DNA of 64,000 nucleotides from Chamaecrista fasciculata. Taxonomy: Eukaryota; Streptophyta; Magnoliopsida; Fabales; Fabaceae. Position numbers and translations under genes: made by a program. The notes under the pieces are model-generated. The model worked only from the letters and a program-made list of their open reading frames with translations, was not told the origin of the DNA and did no database searches. Location of the stretch: assembly GCA_003254925.1 (NCBI GenBank), contig QANZ01043286.1:3891-67890 (forward strand). The letters run 5' to 3'. This document shows positions 11,310 through 24,413 of this stretch, piece after piece; position 1 is the first letter of the stretch; every line of letters starts with the position of its first letter.

Positions 11310-12832
11310 ATGTACAGAGTCGCAAAAGCAACTGAATACTTGGTTATCACCGGCTACGGAATCGACGACATCAAGCTCGCGAAGAAAGCATGGATTCTTC
11401 CCGGCCAATCCTGCTCCTCCTTCGATCTTTCTCCGGTGAACTACACTTTCGAAGTCCAAGCCATGAGCGTCGAGAAGCTTCCTTTCTTGCTTCCCGCCGT
11501 TTTCACCATCGGTCCCAGAGTCGATGACCGTGAAAGTCTTCTCAAATACGCCAAACTCCTCTCTGCGCACGATAAGCTTTCGCACCATGTGAAAGAACTC
11601 GTTCAGGGAATTATTGAAGGCGAGACGCGTGTGCTCGCGGCTTCGATGACCATGGAAGAGGTTTTTAAGGGCACAAAAGATTTCAAACAAGAGGTGTTCG
11701 AGAAAGTTCAGCTTGAGCTTAATCAATTCGGGCTTCTGATTTACAATGCCAATGTGAAGCAATTGGTGGATGTGCAGGGCCATGAGTATTTCTCTTATTT
11801 AGGGCAGAAGACGCAGATGGAGGCTGCGAATCAAGCGAAAGTAGATGTGGCTGAGGCTAAGATGAAGGGAGAGACAGGGGCTAAGTTGAGAGAAGGACAG
11901 ACGCTTCAGAATGCGGCGAAAATCGATGCAGAGACGAAGATTATATCGACGCGAAGAGTGGGAGAGGGAAAGAAGGAAGAGATTAAGGTGAAGGCTGAAG
12001 TGAAGGTGTTTGAGAATGAGAGAGAAGCAGAAATTGCAGAGGCTAATTCTGAACTTGCGAAGAAGAAGGCTTCGTGGATGAAGGAAGCTCAAGTGGCGGA
12101 GGTGGAGGCTGCTAAGGCGGTGGCTCTTAGAGAAGCCGAGTTGCAGAAGGCGGTGGAAGCCATGAACGCCATGACCATGACTGAGAAGCTTAAAGCGGAG
12201 TTTCTCACCAAAGCAAGCGTTGAGTATGAAACCAAGGTATTTTAAATCAGTCTTTGATTCTTGAAAATCTTAATTTACAACTATTTAGTCTATGAATCAA
12301 ATTCACTACAAATTTGACATAATAGGTACAAGAGGCGAATGCATTGCTGTACAAGAAACAAAAGGCAGCGGAAGCAGTGCTATATGAGAAGGAGAAAGAA
12401 GCAGAAGCACAGAAAGCAATGGCGGAGGCAACATTTTTCGCTCGTCAACAAGCAGCTGATGCAGAGCTTTATGCAAAGATGAAGGAAGCAGAGGGATTAA
12501 TGGCGGTTGGGCAAGCCCAAGCAACATATCTACGCTCGCTTCTTGATTCTCTTGGAGGTAATTACGCTGCTCTTAGAGACTACTTGATGATCAGCAATGG
12601 GATGTTTCAGGATATTGCTAAGATTAACGCCGACGCCATTCATGGGCTTCAGCCCAAAATCAGTATTTGGACCAACGGCGTCGAAGCCGCCGCCGGCGAC
12701 GGCGGCTCCGCCAGTATGAAGGAAGTTGCTGGTGTTTATAAGATGTTGCCTCCTCTGTTTAAGACTGTTCAAGAACAAACGGGCATGCTTCCACCTGCTT
12801 GGATGGGGACTTTGAGCAACACAGATTCTTAG
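11310..12832 (+). CDS. FLOT: Flotillin-like protein, intact copy
   Basis: This is a membrane microdomain scaffold protein of the SPFH (band 7) family. In plants flotillins act at the plasma membrane in clathrin-independent endocytosis and symbiosis. Two exons (11310-12236, 12326-12832) with one GT-AG intron give 477 aa, the usual length. The N-terminal half (about 1-190) is the SPFH domain starting [15 protein letters not shown]. From about 190 to 390 follow alanine/glutamate-rich heptads ([26 protein letters not shown]) that form the flotillin coiled coil. The C-terminus has GTYLRSLL-like and [13 protein letters not shown] blocks and ends LSNTDS. It follows RPS11 copy 1, and the same pair recurs downstream with a decayed flotillin. 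Confidence 0.93.
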
Positions 12833-12944
12833 TTCTTTCTTATCAACCACTTCGCAGTAATTATATGTGTCTGCTTCGTTCTGTGATTTTTTTTGGGCAT
12901 GTTTCCTCTTTGTTTACGTTTTACTCACTCAAGTAGTCATTAGT

Positions 12945-13465
12945 CAAGTGTGTTTACTTCGTTTATGTTTTGTCTTTTAATTGGTACGCAGAACACAATC
13001 TCATATTAGTTTTTATTTGAGATATTGTAAAGTGTGTTTACTTCGTTTCTGTTTCGTTTGGTAATTGGTACACATTATATTTCAAATATTATGTGATGAA
13101 CTAAGATTTGACCGAGTGTCATCTCCTGATTCAACGCAAGATTTTTTGAACCGCATGCCAATTAAGGGATCTGTCTTGATTGACAGCGGATCTTGGTTGA
13201 TCCTTGATTGGTTCAGGGAATGTTTCCTTATTCCTCGCGTCCTTATGCTCCGTGGGCGCCCGTCCTTGCCTTAGCGGGGTTAAGGGCGTTCTGGTCCTAC
13301 CTTGTGGGCCTATGGCGTGCTGGCCCAAGGGCATCTTCTGCCAATTGGATCTCCTGATTATTGGCCTATTATCATTATGTTGCTTTTGTTTTTGGGTGAG
13401 AATCTCGGTGTGAAAAGGCCAACAAAGAATACAATCCCATTCTGGCCTTTATTTGAGATATTTTC
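12945..13465. repeat. Duplicated flotillin 3' flank with a GC-richer insert
   Basis: GTGTGTTTACTTCGTTT occurs near 12948 and again near 13032, each followed by a TAATTGGTAC segment, a tandem duplication of about 83 bp. A third trace (TTTATTTGAGATATT near 13448, also near 13012) appears after a distinctly GC-richer stretch at about 13085-13430. That stretch interrupts the repeat and has no recognisable coding or element ends. Its origin is unknown. Confidence 0.5.
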
Positions 13466-14750
13466 TAGTTGTTTGAATTCAGATCGATGCGCGTGCTTGA
13501 TTATCAATGTCCTTTTGCCCATACTTGCAAAACTGGTCTCTCTGTGCCATGATATGCATGCGAATAGTAAACCAAATCAAATCGTGCATTAAATAAATGG
13601 GTTCGAATTGATTTTGTTTCCTTATTTAGTAGTTTTTTGCCTCTTTCCTGGTAACTTCCAACCTCTCTATTTTAAGAAGTATGAAAATGAACTGCTTCAT
13701 ATTTGTTACCAGAAACGAGAGCAGTGGAGCACATGCATGTATATGTTTGTGGGAGAATTCTTTTTGAGATTCATTGATTGCTTCTTTAATCATACTTTTA
13801 AGTTTTCAACCAACCAAGCAGCTACTTTATTATCTCCTTCTTTCTCCATGATCTTACTTATATGAACTTCTTAAACTAAATGATATTTTAATTATTCTTT
13901 TAATTAAATCCAATTATTTTTTTTTTATAATTCTTTTTTTTTGGCCAAATTTTTTTTTCACATTTGATATTTGATGTAATATTTAAATTTTATAATTTTA
14001 ATGTTTGTAAAATAATGTTATATGTTAAAAAAAAAAAACCAAACATCACATTTGACTTTATATAGAAAAAAATGTTTTCAAATTTTTATAAAAGAAAGCA
14101 TCTTTAAGATATCATTGAAATTATTAAATCCTACTCTATTCATTTTAGAGTGGTTTTAAGGGAACTGATATAGTGATAATGTCACAGCGAAGGCACAATA
14201 AGATAGTCCGAGCGATGCCAGACAAAGACAATTAAACTAACTATACATCGAAAATCTTTTGGTATACTAACAAGCATTCTTCACATGCAAAAAGAAAGAA
14301 AGAATGTTTTCTACTGATTTCGATCTCACTTGCAATGTTTTGGCAAGAACGTAAGGGAAAAAAAAATCAATAATTGGCATTGAAGTTTAATTTTTTTTTT
14401 AAAGAAATTTGATGAATTGGAAGAGTTTAGAATTTGAAATGTCAAAGTTTTTTCACATATGACGACAAAAAGTAAAATCTAACCCATCAAGTAAAGGTTA
14501 TTATCCTGAGATTAAAGAAAAAGGATCTTAATGCAAAAAAATAAAATTTTAGGAGATTAAAGTGAATTCTTTCCTTTTTTTTAACCGAAAAAGTAGATGA
14601 AAAAAAAAAACGGCTGAGAACTTCTTTAAAACTTAAAGGACTAAAATGGAAGAAAAAAAAAGCTTAAGTGATTAAATGAAACTTTGAGAAAATCTGAGAG
14701 AAAATAAGACTTTGGCCATATAACAATGTAAAAACTGAGATTTTCGGCTT
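13466..14750. other. Spacer, nothing recognised
   Basis: AT-rich with many A and T runs. I saw no gene or transposon that I could bound. Confidence 0.4.
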
Positions 14751-14767
14751 TCTATTTGGCAAGGGAT

Positions 14768-14775
14768 TAGGGTTT
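14768..14775. promoter_or_regulatory. Telo-box upstream of RPS11 copy 2
   Basis: TAGGGTTT, the complement of the telo-box AAACCCTA, lies about 55 bp before the start codon, as in many plant ribosomal protein genes. Confidence 0.6.
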
Positions 14776-14829
14776 TTGCATACAGCGAAGTAGCGAACCA
14801 TATCGGCTTGTACCCTTGAGCACCCAACA

Positions 14830-16591
<1,762 letters not shown>

Positions 16592-17129
16592 AGAATCCTA
16601 ACTTCGTTTTTTTTTGTTAGTGGATGGTGTTAGGTTTAGATGCTTATCACTTACACTTACTCTTGATTTGTTTTGGAAGGGAAACATTTTAGTATTTTTT
16701 TGCTTTTTAGTTGCTGTTACTGATTTTATTACCAGTGCTTTTTTATCGTATATGTATCATTATTGTGTTCTTGAGTGGTTCTGAGCTCAACGCACTCATT
16801 AGTTATTTTGGCTTCTCTAATTCTTTTCTGTTGGATTTCCGTTTGCTTTTCAAGTGCTAGATCCAATTTCAAAAAGTCTTTTTCTAGCGTTAACCTCATG
16901 AATGGTATTAATAGTAATATAATATATAGTGTTGATTGGGTTTTACTCTCTTACAAGAACAATGCGCATAACTACAAATACAAACCTTTCCTTTTTCATT
17001 TTACTTAGTTATCCTTTGAAGCTAATACTCTAGTTCCAATGCGATGATTATGAATTTGAAATGCCAACTGGAGTTAGGTTTAGTCAAAGTGGCTAGTTTT
17101 CTACTGCATGGTGAAGCTATGTTAATTTA
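16592..17129. other. RPS11 3' flank and spacer
   Basis: The first about 250 bp resemble the 3' flank of RPS11 copy 1 (for example ATTTTATTACC and the GTGTTCTTGAGTG-like segment), showing the duplication extended past the stop codon. I see nothing else. Confidence 0.5.
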
Positions 17130-17179
17130 AGAAGTTTTTACATTTTCTCAGGCCAAAAAAAAAAAGAATTTTTACATTT
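17130..17179 (+). mobile_element. Micro-insertion, CAGGCC-poly(A) tail, 15-bp target duplication
   Basis: AGAAGTTTTTACATTT (17130-17145) and AGAATTTTTACATTT (17165-17179) bracket TCTCAGGCC followed by about ten A. The tail is the same as at 29143 and 47573, in opposite orientation. Confidence 0.7.
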
Positions 17180-17294
17180 AGTGTCTCACCTTTTCTTGAA
17201 TAATATATTGACTTCATTGGAAGATACCTATATACCTATAGAAAACAAAAGAAAATTGAAATAAATATTAGAATATAGTTATAACATTCATAGT

Positions 17295-17667
17295 GCAAAA
17301 AATGGACCGGTCATTGACCCGGTGAAAGGCTCGGGTCACTGGTTCAACCGCTGGGTTACTGGTTCAATCGGTTGAGCCGGTTTACTTAAAAAAATACATT
17401 TTCATCAAATACATATTGATATATTACAATAATTTAAATTTAAAGTAAAAATTAAACATAATCATATGTCCATCACATATAATAAGTGTCAAATATTTAA
17501 TTTTTTAAAATATTTCCGGGTCAACCGGTTTTCGGTTTAACCGGCCGATTCGAGCGGTTTGACCTGGTTCACCACCGGGTCAACTGCAGGCCGGTATTTT
17601 ATTTTTTCTGGACCGGATTGGTGTTCGGTTCACCGGTTGAACCGGCCGGTCCGGTCTGGTTTTTTCT
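17295..17667. mobile_element. MITE with CCGGTT-rich inverted termini
   Basis: Left TGCAAAAAATGGACCGG and right CCGGTCTGGTTTTTTCT form inverted ends. Both arms are rich in ACCGGTTGAACCGG-type words around an AT core. The class (hAT-like or other) cannot be decided because no clean target duplication is visible. Confidence 0.6.
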
Positions 17668-17834
17668 ACATTGATTACATTGAAACTCAAATATATTAGT
17701 AGATATATTTTACAAAACTAAGGGAAAAATACGTTTTGGGTCCATTAACTTAATGATATTAATAAATTTTTAACTTGGGTTTTATTTTTTCTATTTTAGT
17801 CTCTTCTTTTTTAAAAGCTAGTAAATTTTTTCTA

Positions 17835-18886
17835 GGGTAAATTATACAAAAGGGTCTGTGGTTTGACCCATTTTCAGATAAGGTCCCTGTGGTTTAAAAA
17901 GTTTCAAATTGGGGTTTGGGGTTTTCTAAGTTAGCAGAAAGGGTCCTAAGGTATTTTTCCATCCAAAATTTAACAGAAATTTGGCTAAAATACTATTTTA
18001 AGACCCTAAATATTAATTTTTTATGCGTTTGACTCCTTTTTTTATGAGAGAGGGACTATAACACAAGAAAAGAAAAATTTCATGGTAGTGAATACAATTT
18101 AATCCTCCAAGTTTAAAACTTGTCTCTTTCTCTCTTTCTTTTGCCTTCTTCATGTCTTCTCTTTGAAGCTTAGTCATTCAAATTAGGCAGAAAATCCCTG
18201 TAATCACGGCCTCACTCTCTCTTTGATCCAAAATTTCTTCTTCTTCCTCGTTTGGCTTCCTTTCGCAAACCAGATCTGAATTTCGATCGTCTCGCTCTCA
18301 TCTCTCCCCATTCCGCCGTCGGCGGCCAAACTCCCAAAATGACACGGTCGTTCAGCTTCGCCTTCGTCTTCCCGCCGTCGCTCTCTCCGGCAAAATTCAA
18401 GCTTCAAAGAAAAAGACATGAAGGAGAAGAAAATCAAAACCCCCCAATCATTCATTCATTCGTATCCTCTCTCTCTCTGTGATGAGAAAAAATGAAGCCT
18501 CCATCATCACCATGTGATTCTCGCACTATCACTTTCTTCGGTCTTCTTCTCCAATCCAGTTTCGCCTCTTGCAATGCTTCTTTTCGCATCCTACTCAAGG
18601 AATTCGTCAGTTTTTCTACGAACACTGTAGCCTCAAAGAGGAAGACATGAAGGAGAAGGCAAAAGAAGGAGAGAAAGAGACGAGATTTAAACCTGAAGGA
18701 TGAAATTGTATTCATTAGGATGGAATAGTATTTTAGCCAAAATTTCTGTTAAATTTTGGATGGAAAAATACCTTAGGACCCTTACTGCTAACTTAGAAAA
18801 CCACAGACCCCAATTTGAAACTTTTTAAACCACAGGATCCTATCTGAAAATGGGCCAAACCACAGGACTTTTTATGTAATTTACCC
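17835..18886. mobile_element. Pack-MULE-like element, GGGTAAATT family, unidentified cargo
   Basis: The element is 1,052 bp with termini GGGTAAATTATACA and TGTAATTTACCC and a perfect 9-bp target duplication TTTTTTCTA (17826-17834 and 18887-18895). Outer arms pair over about 165 bp; a further inner segment (left 18090-18175, right about 18632-18720) also pairs. The unpaired middle, about 18176-18630, is much more GC-rich (CCGCCGTCGGCGG and similar) and looks like captured exon sequence. It has frames open on both strands and none I recognise. AGACATGAAGGAGAAG occurs twice in the cargo region. Confidence 0.8.
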
Positions 18887-19198
18887 TTTTTTCTAAACTC
18901 CTATCCTAATTCCTAAGTCATTGATTTACTTGACATAAATGATTAAATTGGAGCCATTGAATGACGGAGTAGTCACATTGAACGTAGGCAATCTTATCAT
19001 TTACGCATTCATCACCAAAATTAAAAAAGAAACCGTACCTATAGGAAAATTCTTGTAAAAAATAACATATATATGTGATAAGAATTGCAGCCTCTACATC
19101 TATTTGGTCGTTGAGCAAAACGAAACTAAATTCTTGTGTTACAAAACCAAAACCAAAGCCAAAAGCTCTGCTTCACACCTTATGAATCATGATGAAGC

Positions 19199-21024
19199 AT
19201 GTACAGAGTAGCAAATGCATTGGAATACCTAGTTATCACGGGATTCGGCATCGACGACATGAAGCATGGATTATGCCTGGCCAATCCTGTTCCTCCTTCG
19301 ATCTCTCTCCGGTGAACTACACCTTCGAAAAGCTCCCTTTCGTGCTTCCCGCCCTCGACAAATACGCCAAACTCCTCTCCGCTCACGATAAGCGTTCCAA
19401 TCACGTCAATGACCATGGAAGAGGTTTTTAAGGGCACCAAAACATTTCAAACAAACTTCAGCTTCAGCTTAATCAATTCGGGCTTCTGATTTACAATGCC
19501 AATGTGAAGCAATTGGTGGATGTGGCTGAGGCTAAAATGAAGGGAGAGACAGGGGCTAAGTTGAGAGAAGGACAGACGCTTCATAATGCGGCGAAAATCG
19601 ATGCAGAGACGAAGATTATATCGAAGGAAGAGATTAAGGTGAAAGCGGAAGTGAAGGTGTTTGAGAATGGGAGAGAGGCAGAGATTGCAGAGGCTAATTC
19701 TGAACTTGCGAAGAAGAAGGCTAAAGTGGCGGAGGTGGAGGCTGCTAAGGCGGTGGAAGCCATGAATGCTATGACTATGACTCAGAAGCTCAAAGCAGAG
19801 TTCCTCACCAAAGCAAGCGTTGAGTATGAAACCAAGGTATTTTAAATTCTTGATGAAACTTGTTATTTTGATATACGGAATCAGTAAATCAATTCTCCAA
19901 TAATGGAATTAGACGACTTGGTTCTTGAAATTTTATCCTTGTGATAATTTTACTTTTGAATTTATACTAATTTTATGTTTTTTTTAATCCTTGAATTTGT
20001 ATTTTTAGTTAAAAAAGTACCTAAATTTTACTTAGGCTCCAAAGGGTCATTTTGGTCCTAAATGTATGCCTTAATATTCATTTTGATCCACTGTGTTTGA
20101 AAATGTTTAAATTTGTCCTAAATGTTGGCAAAATGATTCATTTTGGTCCCAAACTATTGAGTTTTGTCATATTTCTATCGTCTCTCATTTCAAGTTCAAA
20201 TGACATGTTAAGAAGAACTCGCATCTCTGAACTCGTCGCATTTGAATTCAAAACGAGAGAGATATAATCAATTTTGCTTATTTGACTATGAAACAAACTT
20301 GAAACAAGGCATATTCAATAGTTTGGGACCAAAATGAAACATTTTGTAACATAATAGACCAAAATGAACATTAGGGCATACATTTAAGACCAAAATGATC
20401 CTTTAATCTTATAATAATATTTCAAACAAATTCTTTTAGTATGAATTTTTCAAATTACTTAGGTTATATACTAAAGTTGTACTGAATTGGTGTGACATGG
20501 AATAGGTACAAGAAGCGAATGCCTTGCTGTACAAGAAACAGAAAGCCGCAGAAGCAGTCCTTTATGAGAAGGAGAAAGAAGCAGAAGCACAGAAAGCAAA
20601 TGCAGAGGCAGCATTTTTGGCTGGCCAAAAAGAAGCTGATGCAGAACTTTATGCTAAAATGAAGGAAGCAGAGGGACTAATGGCACTTGGGCAAGCACAA
20701 GGCACATACCTTGGTTCGCTTCTTGATTCTCTGGGAGGTAACTATGGTGCTCTTAGGGACTATTTGATGATCACAAGTGGTATGTTTCAGGATATTGCCA
20801 AGATTAATGCTGACGCCATTCACGGGCTTCAACCCAAAATTAGCATTTGGAACAACGGCAACGGCGAAGTCTCCTCTGGCGACACAAGCGGTGGTGGCTC
20901 CACCTTTATGAAAGAGATTGCTGGTGTGTATAAAATGTTGCCTCCTCTGTTCAAGACAGTCCAAGAGCAAACGGGTATGTCCCCACCTGCTTGGATGGGG
21001 ACGTTGAGCAACACAGATTCGTAG
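19199..21024 (+). pseudogene. Flotillin-like, second copy, exon 1 decayed
   Basis: The start [17 protein letters not shown] at 19199 aligns with the intact flotillin. Exon 1 (to about 19835) has then lost at least nine short blocks. Some are in frame: EVQAMSVE, the [14 protein letters not shown] block, the ASWMKEAQ region and the ALREAELQ block. Others, such as a 13-base loss after DDMK and one near HVN, shift the frame. Exon 2 (20506-21024) is open and intact, 173 codons including the stop, with the family C-terminus ending LSNTDS. Several deletions lie between short direct repeats. A MITE sits in the intron. A short transcript using exon 2 cannot be excluded, but a normal SPFH domain cannot be made. 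Confidence 0.88.
20041..20405. mobile_element. MITE in the intron of the flotillin pseudogene
   Basis: Inverted arms: AAAGGGTCATTTTGGTCCTA on the left and its near complement ending GATCCTTT on the right, with CATTTTGGTC-like words repeated along each arm. No target duplication was found. The equivalent intron of the intact copy is only 89 bp, so this insertion came after the duplication or was lost from the other copy. Confidence 0.65.
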
Positions 21025-21034
21025 TCCAAGCGTT

Positions 21035-21117
21035 CGGGGCATGTTCTTGTGATGGTTTCAAGTTCCACATCGATGGGGCATGTCCTTGTGATGATTTCAA
21101 GCCCCACATCGATGAGA
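21035..21117. repeat. Short tandem duplication after the flotillin pseudogene
   Basis: A unit of about 43 bp beginning GGGGCATGTTCTTGTGATG and containing CCACATCGATG is repeated once with a few changes. Confidence 0.6.
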
Positions 21118-21484
21118 AGTGAATATGTGTGTGTGAATATTCAAGCAGGTAAGGTGTAATCTTATTAAATAAAGGTAGTTACTAATTAGTGAAGTAGTTG
21201 TAGTTAAAGTGAGTCAATCTAATTTACTCGGGTTGGGTCTGAGTCTATATTCGTTGGCTCACTTGATTAATATTTTTTAGTGAATTAGAATTTTTGAAGT
21301 TGACTTGATACATCGGACTTGAGTTAACTCATTTATTTTAATTTTTAATTTAAACATATCAAATACACCAACATATAATTATAGAATAACAAAATAAACT
21401 TTAAGCATATGATTTGAACTAACTAAAATTAAAGTGGATATAAAAACTGATACGATATGATATATTTGAATTATATCTGAATTG

Positions 21485-21558
21485 TATATGATGAAAACTT
21501 AAAAGTTGATATATTCGAATCAAATATATTGATCAAGACATTCAATGTGAATTATTTT
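21485..21558 (+). repeat. 74-bp direct repeat, left copy
   Basis: The segment starts TATATGATGAAAACTTAAAAG and matches 23122-23195 with one difference by eye. The two copies bracket 1.56 kb holding gene-like fragments. Confidence 0.85.
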
Positions 21559-21859
21559 TCTCTTACATATATTTTAATCTTTTCTACTTTAAAAGAGTAA
21601 GTTATTTATAAATTTATTGCCCTTATAGTCTTTCTATTTCTATAACTATATATAGTTACGTTGCAAAAGACTCAAAGGGATAAAATTGATATTTGCCTTC
21701 ATTTAGTCATGATAACATAGCCACTTGAACAACACAAACCCCTTGAAAAATCATTACGTCTTTCTCTTTAATTGCTTTAAAATTCAAGTCAAAACATATG
21801 ACACTCAAATAAATCACTTCATCAAAATTCATCAGCGGTGATAGTTTTTTAAATTACAC

Positions 21860-22035
21860 GCATTGTTGTCAAACTCGAGTTTTAACTCGTAAACTCGCCG
21901 AGTTTACCCCCTAAAATCGCGTAAACTCAGCTCAAACTAGGACCTGAGGTGAACTCGGAGCAAACTCGAGTTTTAACTCGTAAACTCGGTAAACTCGCGA
22001 GTTTGCAGTAAACTCGGCGAGTTCACTCCCTTATT
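21860..22035. repeat. AACTCG-rich repeat cluster
   Basis: AAACTCGAGTTTTAACTCG occurs twice, with many spaced TAAACTCG and GAGTTTAC words in both orientations. It resembles the sub-terminal repeats of a DNA transposon, possibly the left end of the insert between the 74-bp repeats. Confidence 0.5.
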
Positions 22036-22167
22036 TTTTTTTCGGTTTTTGTCAAATAAAACCAACCCATTCAACAAAAAAAACCAACCCAAGCATAAAA
22101 AAACCGGCTCACACTTAAAATTACCCTAAACCTAATCTATCTTCGACAATTTCCCAAATTTTTCTTC

Positions 22168-23060
22168 TTGCGACTTGCCTTCAAAATTTTCTCCCTTCTT
22201 CGACTTGCTCTACCTTCTGCAACTCGCCGCGCCGTCGACGCCTTCCGACGACGCCTTCCCCTGTTGCTGTCGCTGCTCGCTGCCGTCGATGACTTATGTG
22301 TATTGATAATGGCATCTCTAATTATTCCCCATGTTCATCAACTGGCGTCGCATTTCCTGCTTTACCAAGTCTCTGGAAAATCCTTGGCTGATTACTGTAG
22401 AACGAAGATTTTCATTCTGTTAATTGTTCAAATATTATCCTGTTACGGAAATTACCCGTTTTTTTTAGGGCAGAATCTGTTGCAAAGCGAGGCTGCTGAA
22501 GGCGTTGATGATGAAAAAGTGGAATTTTATGGAAGATGTGTCCTTCATGCTAAGGCGAGGGAGGATGCCTTGTTCACATTAATGGGCAGAAATTGTGTTT
22601 ACAGGGACTTCCAAAATTTCCTGCATCAGATATTGAATATGATTGTCGGGTATGCTTAAAGTCGTTAAGATGTATACATAGCTCATGATTTTTTTATGGT
22701 TGATAACGTAGTCTTGTTTGTACTGTTGTATCAAACTTTAATTTAGTCCTCAGTGGCTGACTAATATACTCTAAGTTAAAATTTGGTTTCGTCCAGCAAA
22801 ATTAGCACATTCATATTTTGAGCTTTTTACTTGAATTGGGACTTCTGGACGTTGAAAACAATTTGAAGAAATGACTTTTTATACTTCAAATATAATTTCC
22901 TATTTATTTGGGATAATCTTCTATCCATTGTCCTAACTCCCAAGTATTTAATGTCCTACCATCTGCAGAAGGAATATGCTCGATACAAACAAGCTGAAGG
23001 TTGGAAATACCATGTTGTTAGAAGGAATATGCTCGTTTTGTCAATCTTTATCGACTTTAA
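22168..23060 (+). pseudogene. Unidentified gene-like fragments
   Basis: A 163-codon frame at 22168-22659 begins in GC-rich sequence. It contains the coding-looking stretch EGVDDEKVEFYGRCVLHAKA. Near 22605 and 22970, short segments are bounded by splice-like signals (TTTACAG before GGACTTCC and GTATGC after; CTGCAG before AAGGAATATGC). This suggests pieces of a multi-exon gene. GAAGGAATATGCTCG occurs twice within 60 bases. I do not recognise the source gene, and the pieces do not make a full model. It is either captured cargo or a relic. Confidence 0.4.
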
Positions 23061-23121
23061 TTTCCTTTCATTAATGCTCTCCAAGTGCATCATTTGTGCT
23101 TTTGAAGATGTAATTGCTAGT

Positions 23122-23195
23122 TATATGATGAAAACTTAAAAGTTGATATATTCGAATCAAATATATTGATCAAGACATTTAATGTGAATTATTTT
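23122..23195 (+). repeat. 74-bp direct repeat, right copy
   Basis: See the left copy at 21485. One C/T difference is visible near the 3' end, so the duplication is recent. Confidence 0.85.
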
Positions 23196-23996
23196 GAACT
23201 TGGACTCCCCCCACGTGCCGACACGAAGAACCCCTTACCCCTCAATATTATGTTACCTTGACTCACTGGTGTACTACTACTGTCTTTGTCTTTTCTTTTA
23301 TATCTATTTTGTTTTACTCCTTTTCTTTACCAAAATCTAATCTAAAGTTTGCATGGTAGGCTGTTGAAGTTGAACACTGAGTTGGCTCAGTACCCAACAA
23401 TAGTATATCAAAATGAACTTGTACAGCCTACAGGGACATGTAATTGTCGTTGTCAAACGTAGACGCTAAATATGGATCTATCCAAAATATCCAAATTACA
23501 TGAAGACTTAAATATGGAACTGAGAATCAGAACGAGTGTTTCCCGCGTCCCTCTTTCCACGTAGCTTAGCTTTTATTACCATCATACACCGAAAATTAAT
23601 TAATCGAATGGTATAAGCATCTAAAGATGAACAATACAAAATCAGAAATAAAAAAGCTTCGCTTTACAAATACTGAAATACCATAGAGAGACAAGATTAC
23701 ACGGTTTGCACACAAAACAACCTCGACCACGGATTTCCCACGCCTTCTTTTTCGGACGTTCCCAAAATCCCAACTACTATATCTTCATCCCAAAAATCCC
23801 ATCATATTACATTATATTACGTCTTTACATATCCCATTCCTTTCTCTCTTGTGTCTCTCTACTAAAATCCCAATCTTCCTAAAATCCCCAAAAAAAAAAA
23901 AACACAAAACTTATATAATCACCACTCAAACGCCTTCTTCTCCATTTCTCTTAACGAATCAGAATACCATTTTTTCTTGTATACAATTAATATTGG

Positions 23997-24413
23997 ATGA
24001 TGGATAACGTATACAATCGAGATTCATCCATAAGGCACAAATTGAAATCCTCACTTTGCTGCTTTTCCATCGACAACGGCGATTTGTACTACAACAACCT
24101 TCGTACGCCCAAATCTCCGAGAAGCCCTTGCCGCAAGAAATCCCCCACCGGAATATTCTCCCGGATCGGCCGGAAAAGCCGCCGTCCGTCGCATTCGGCG
24201 GATTTCAGTTACGATCCTTTCAGTTACGCCCTCAACTTCGAAGACGATATAATCCGCACCGACGAAGATGACTTCCCCGTCAGAGATTTCTCGTCCAGAT
24301 TGAAGCCTTCGCAATCTCCTCCGTCGCATTCCTCCTCCGACCCGACGTCGCCGCCGCCCTCCGCCGACAAACGACCGGCGACGGCGGCCGGAGAGTTTAA
24401 TTGTTTGGTTTAG
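23997..24413 (+). CDS. Uncharacterised basic plant protein with SADFSYDPFSYALNFED motif
   Basis: A single-exon 138-aa frame. Residues 1-30 hold a Cys pair (SLCCFS). Residues 38-63 are basic and serine/proline-rich (SPRSPCRKKSPTGIFSRIG, KSRRPSHS). The segment SADFSYDPFSYALNFED follows at about 67-83, then an acidic patch and a low-complexity Ser/Pro tail ending EFNCLV. Similar SADFxYDPxSYALNF proteins are widespread in plants with no assigned role. The codons are GC-rich against AT-rich flanks, and a leader with pyrimidine runs precedes it, supporting a real gene. A second Met lies immediately after the first. No membrane segment or enzyme motif is seen; nuclear location would be a guess. Confidence 0.75.
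   Translation: MMDNVYNRDSSIRHKLKSSLCCFSIDNGDLYYNNLRTPKSPRSPCRKKSPTGIFSRIGRKSRRPSHSADFSYDPFSYALNFEDDIIRTDEDDFPVRDFSSRLKPSQSPPSHSSSDPTSPPPSADKRPATAAGEFNCLV

Noticed and set aside
11301-12092. Long minus-strand frames opposite the flotillin exon
   Set aside because: Shadow frames of a clearly conserved plus-strand gene.
19189-19845. Two short proteins as separate genes
   Set aside because: Both are pieces of one decayed flotillin exon in different frames.
22168-22659. A complete 163-aa gene
   Set aside because: The start lies in low-complexity GC-rich sequence, splice-like signals cut the frame, and no family is recognised.
21485-23195. A small LTR element bounded by the 74-bp direct repeats
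   Set aside because: The repeats lack TG..CA ends and no primer-binding or polypurine tract is seen inside.
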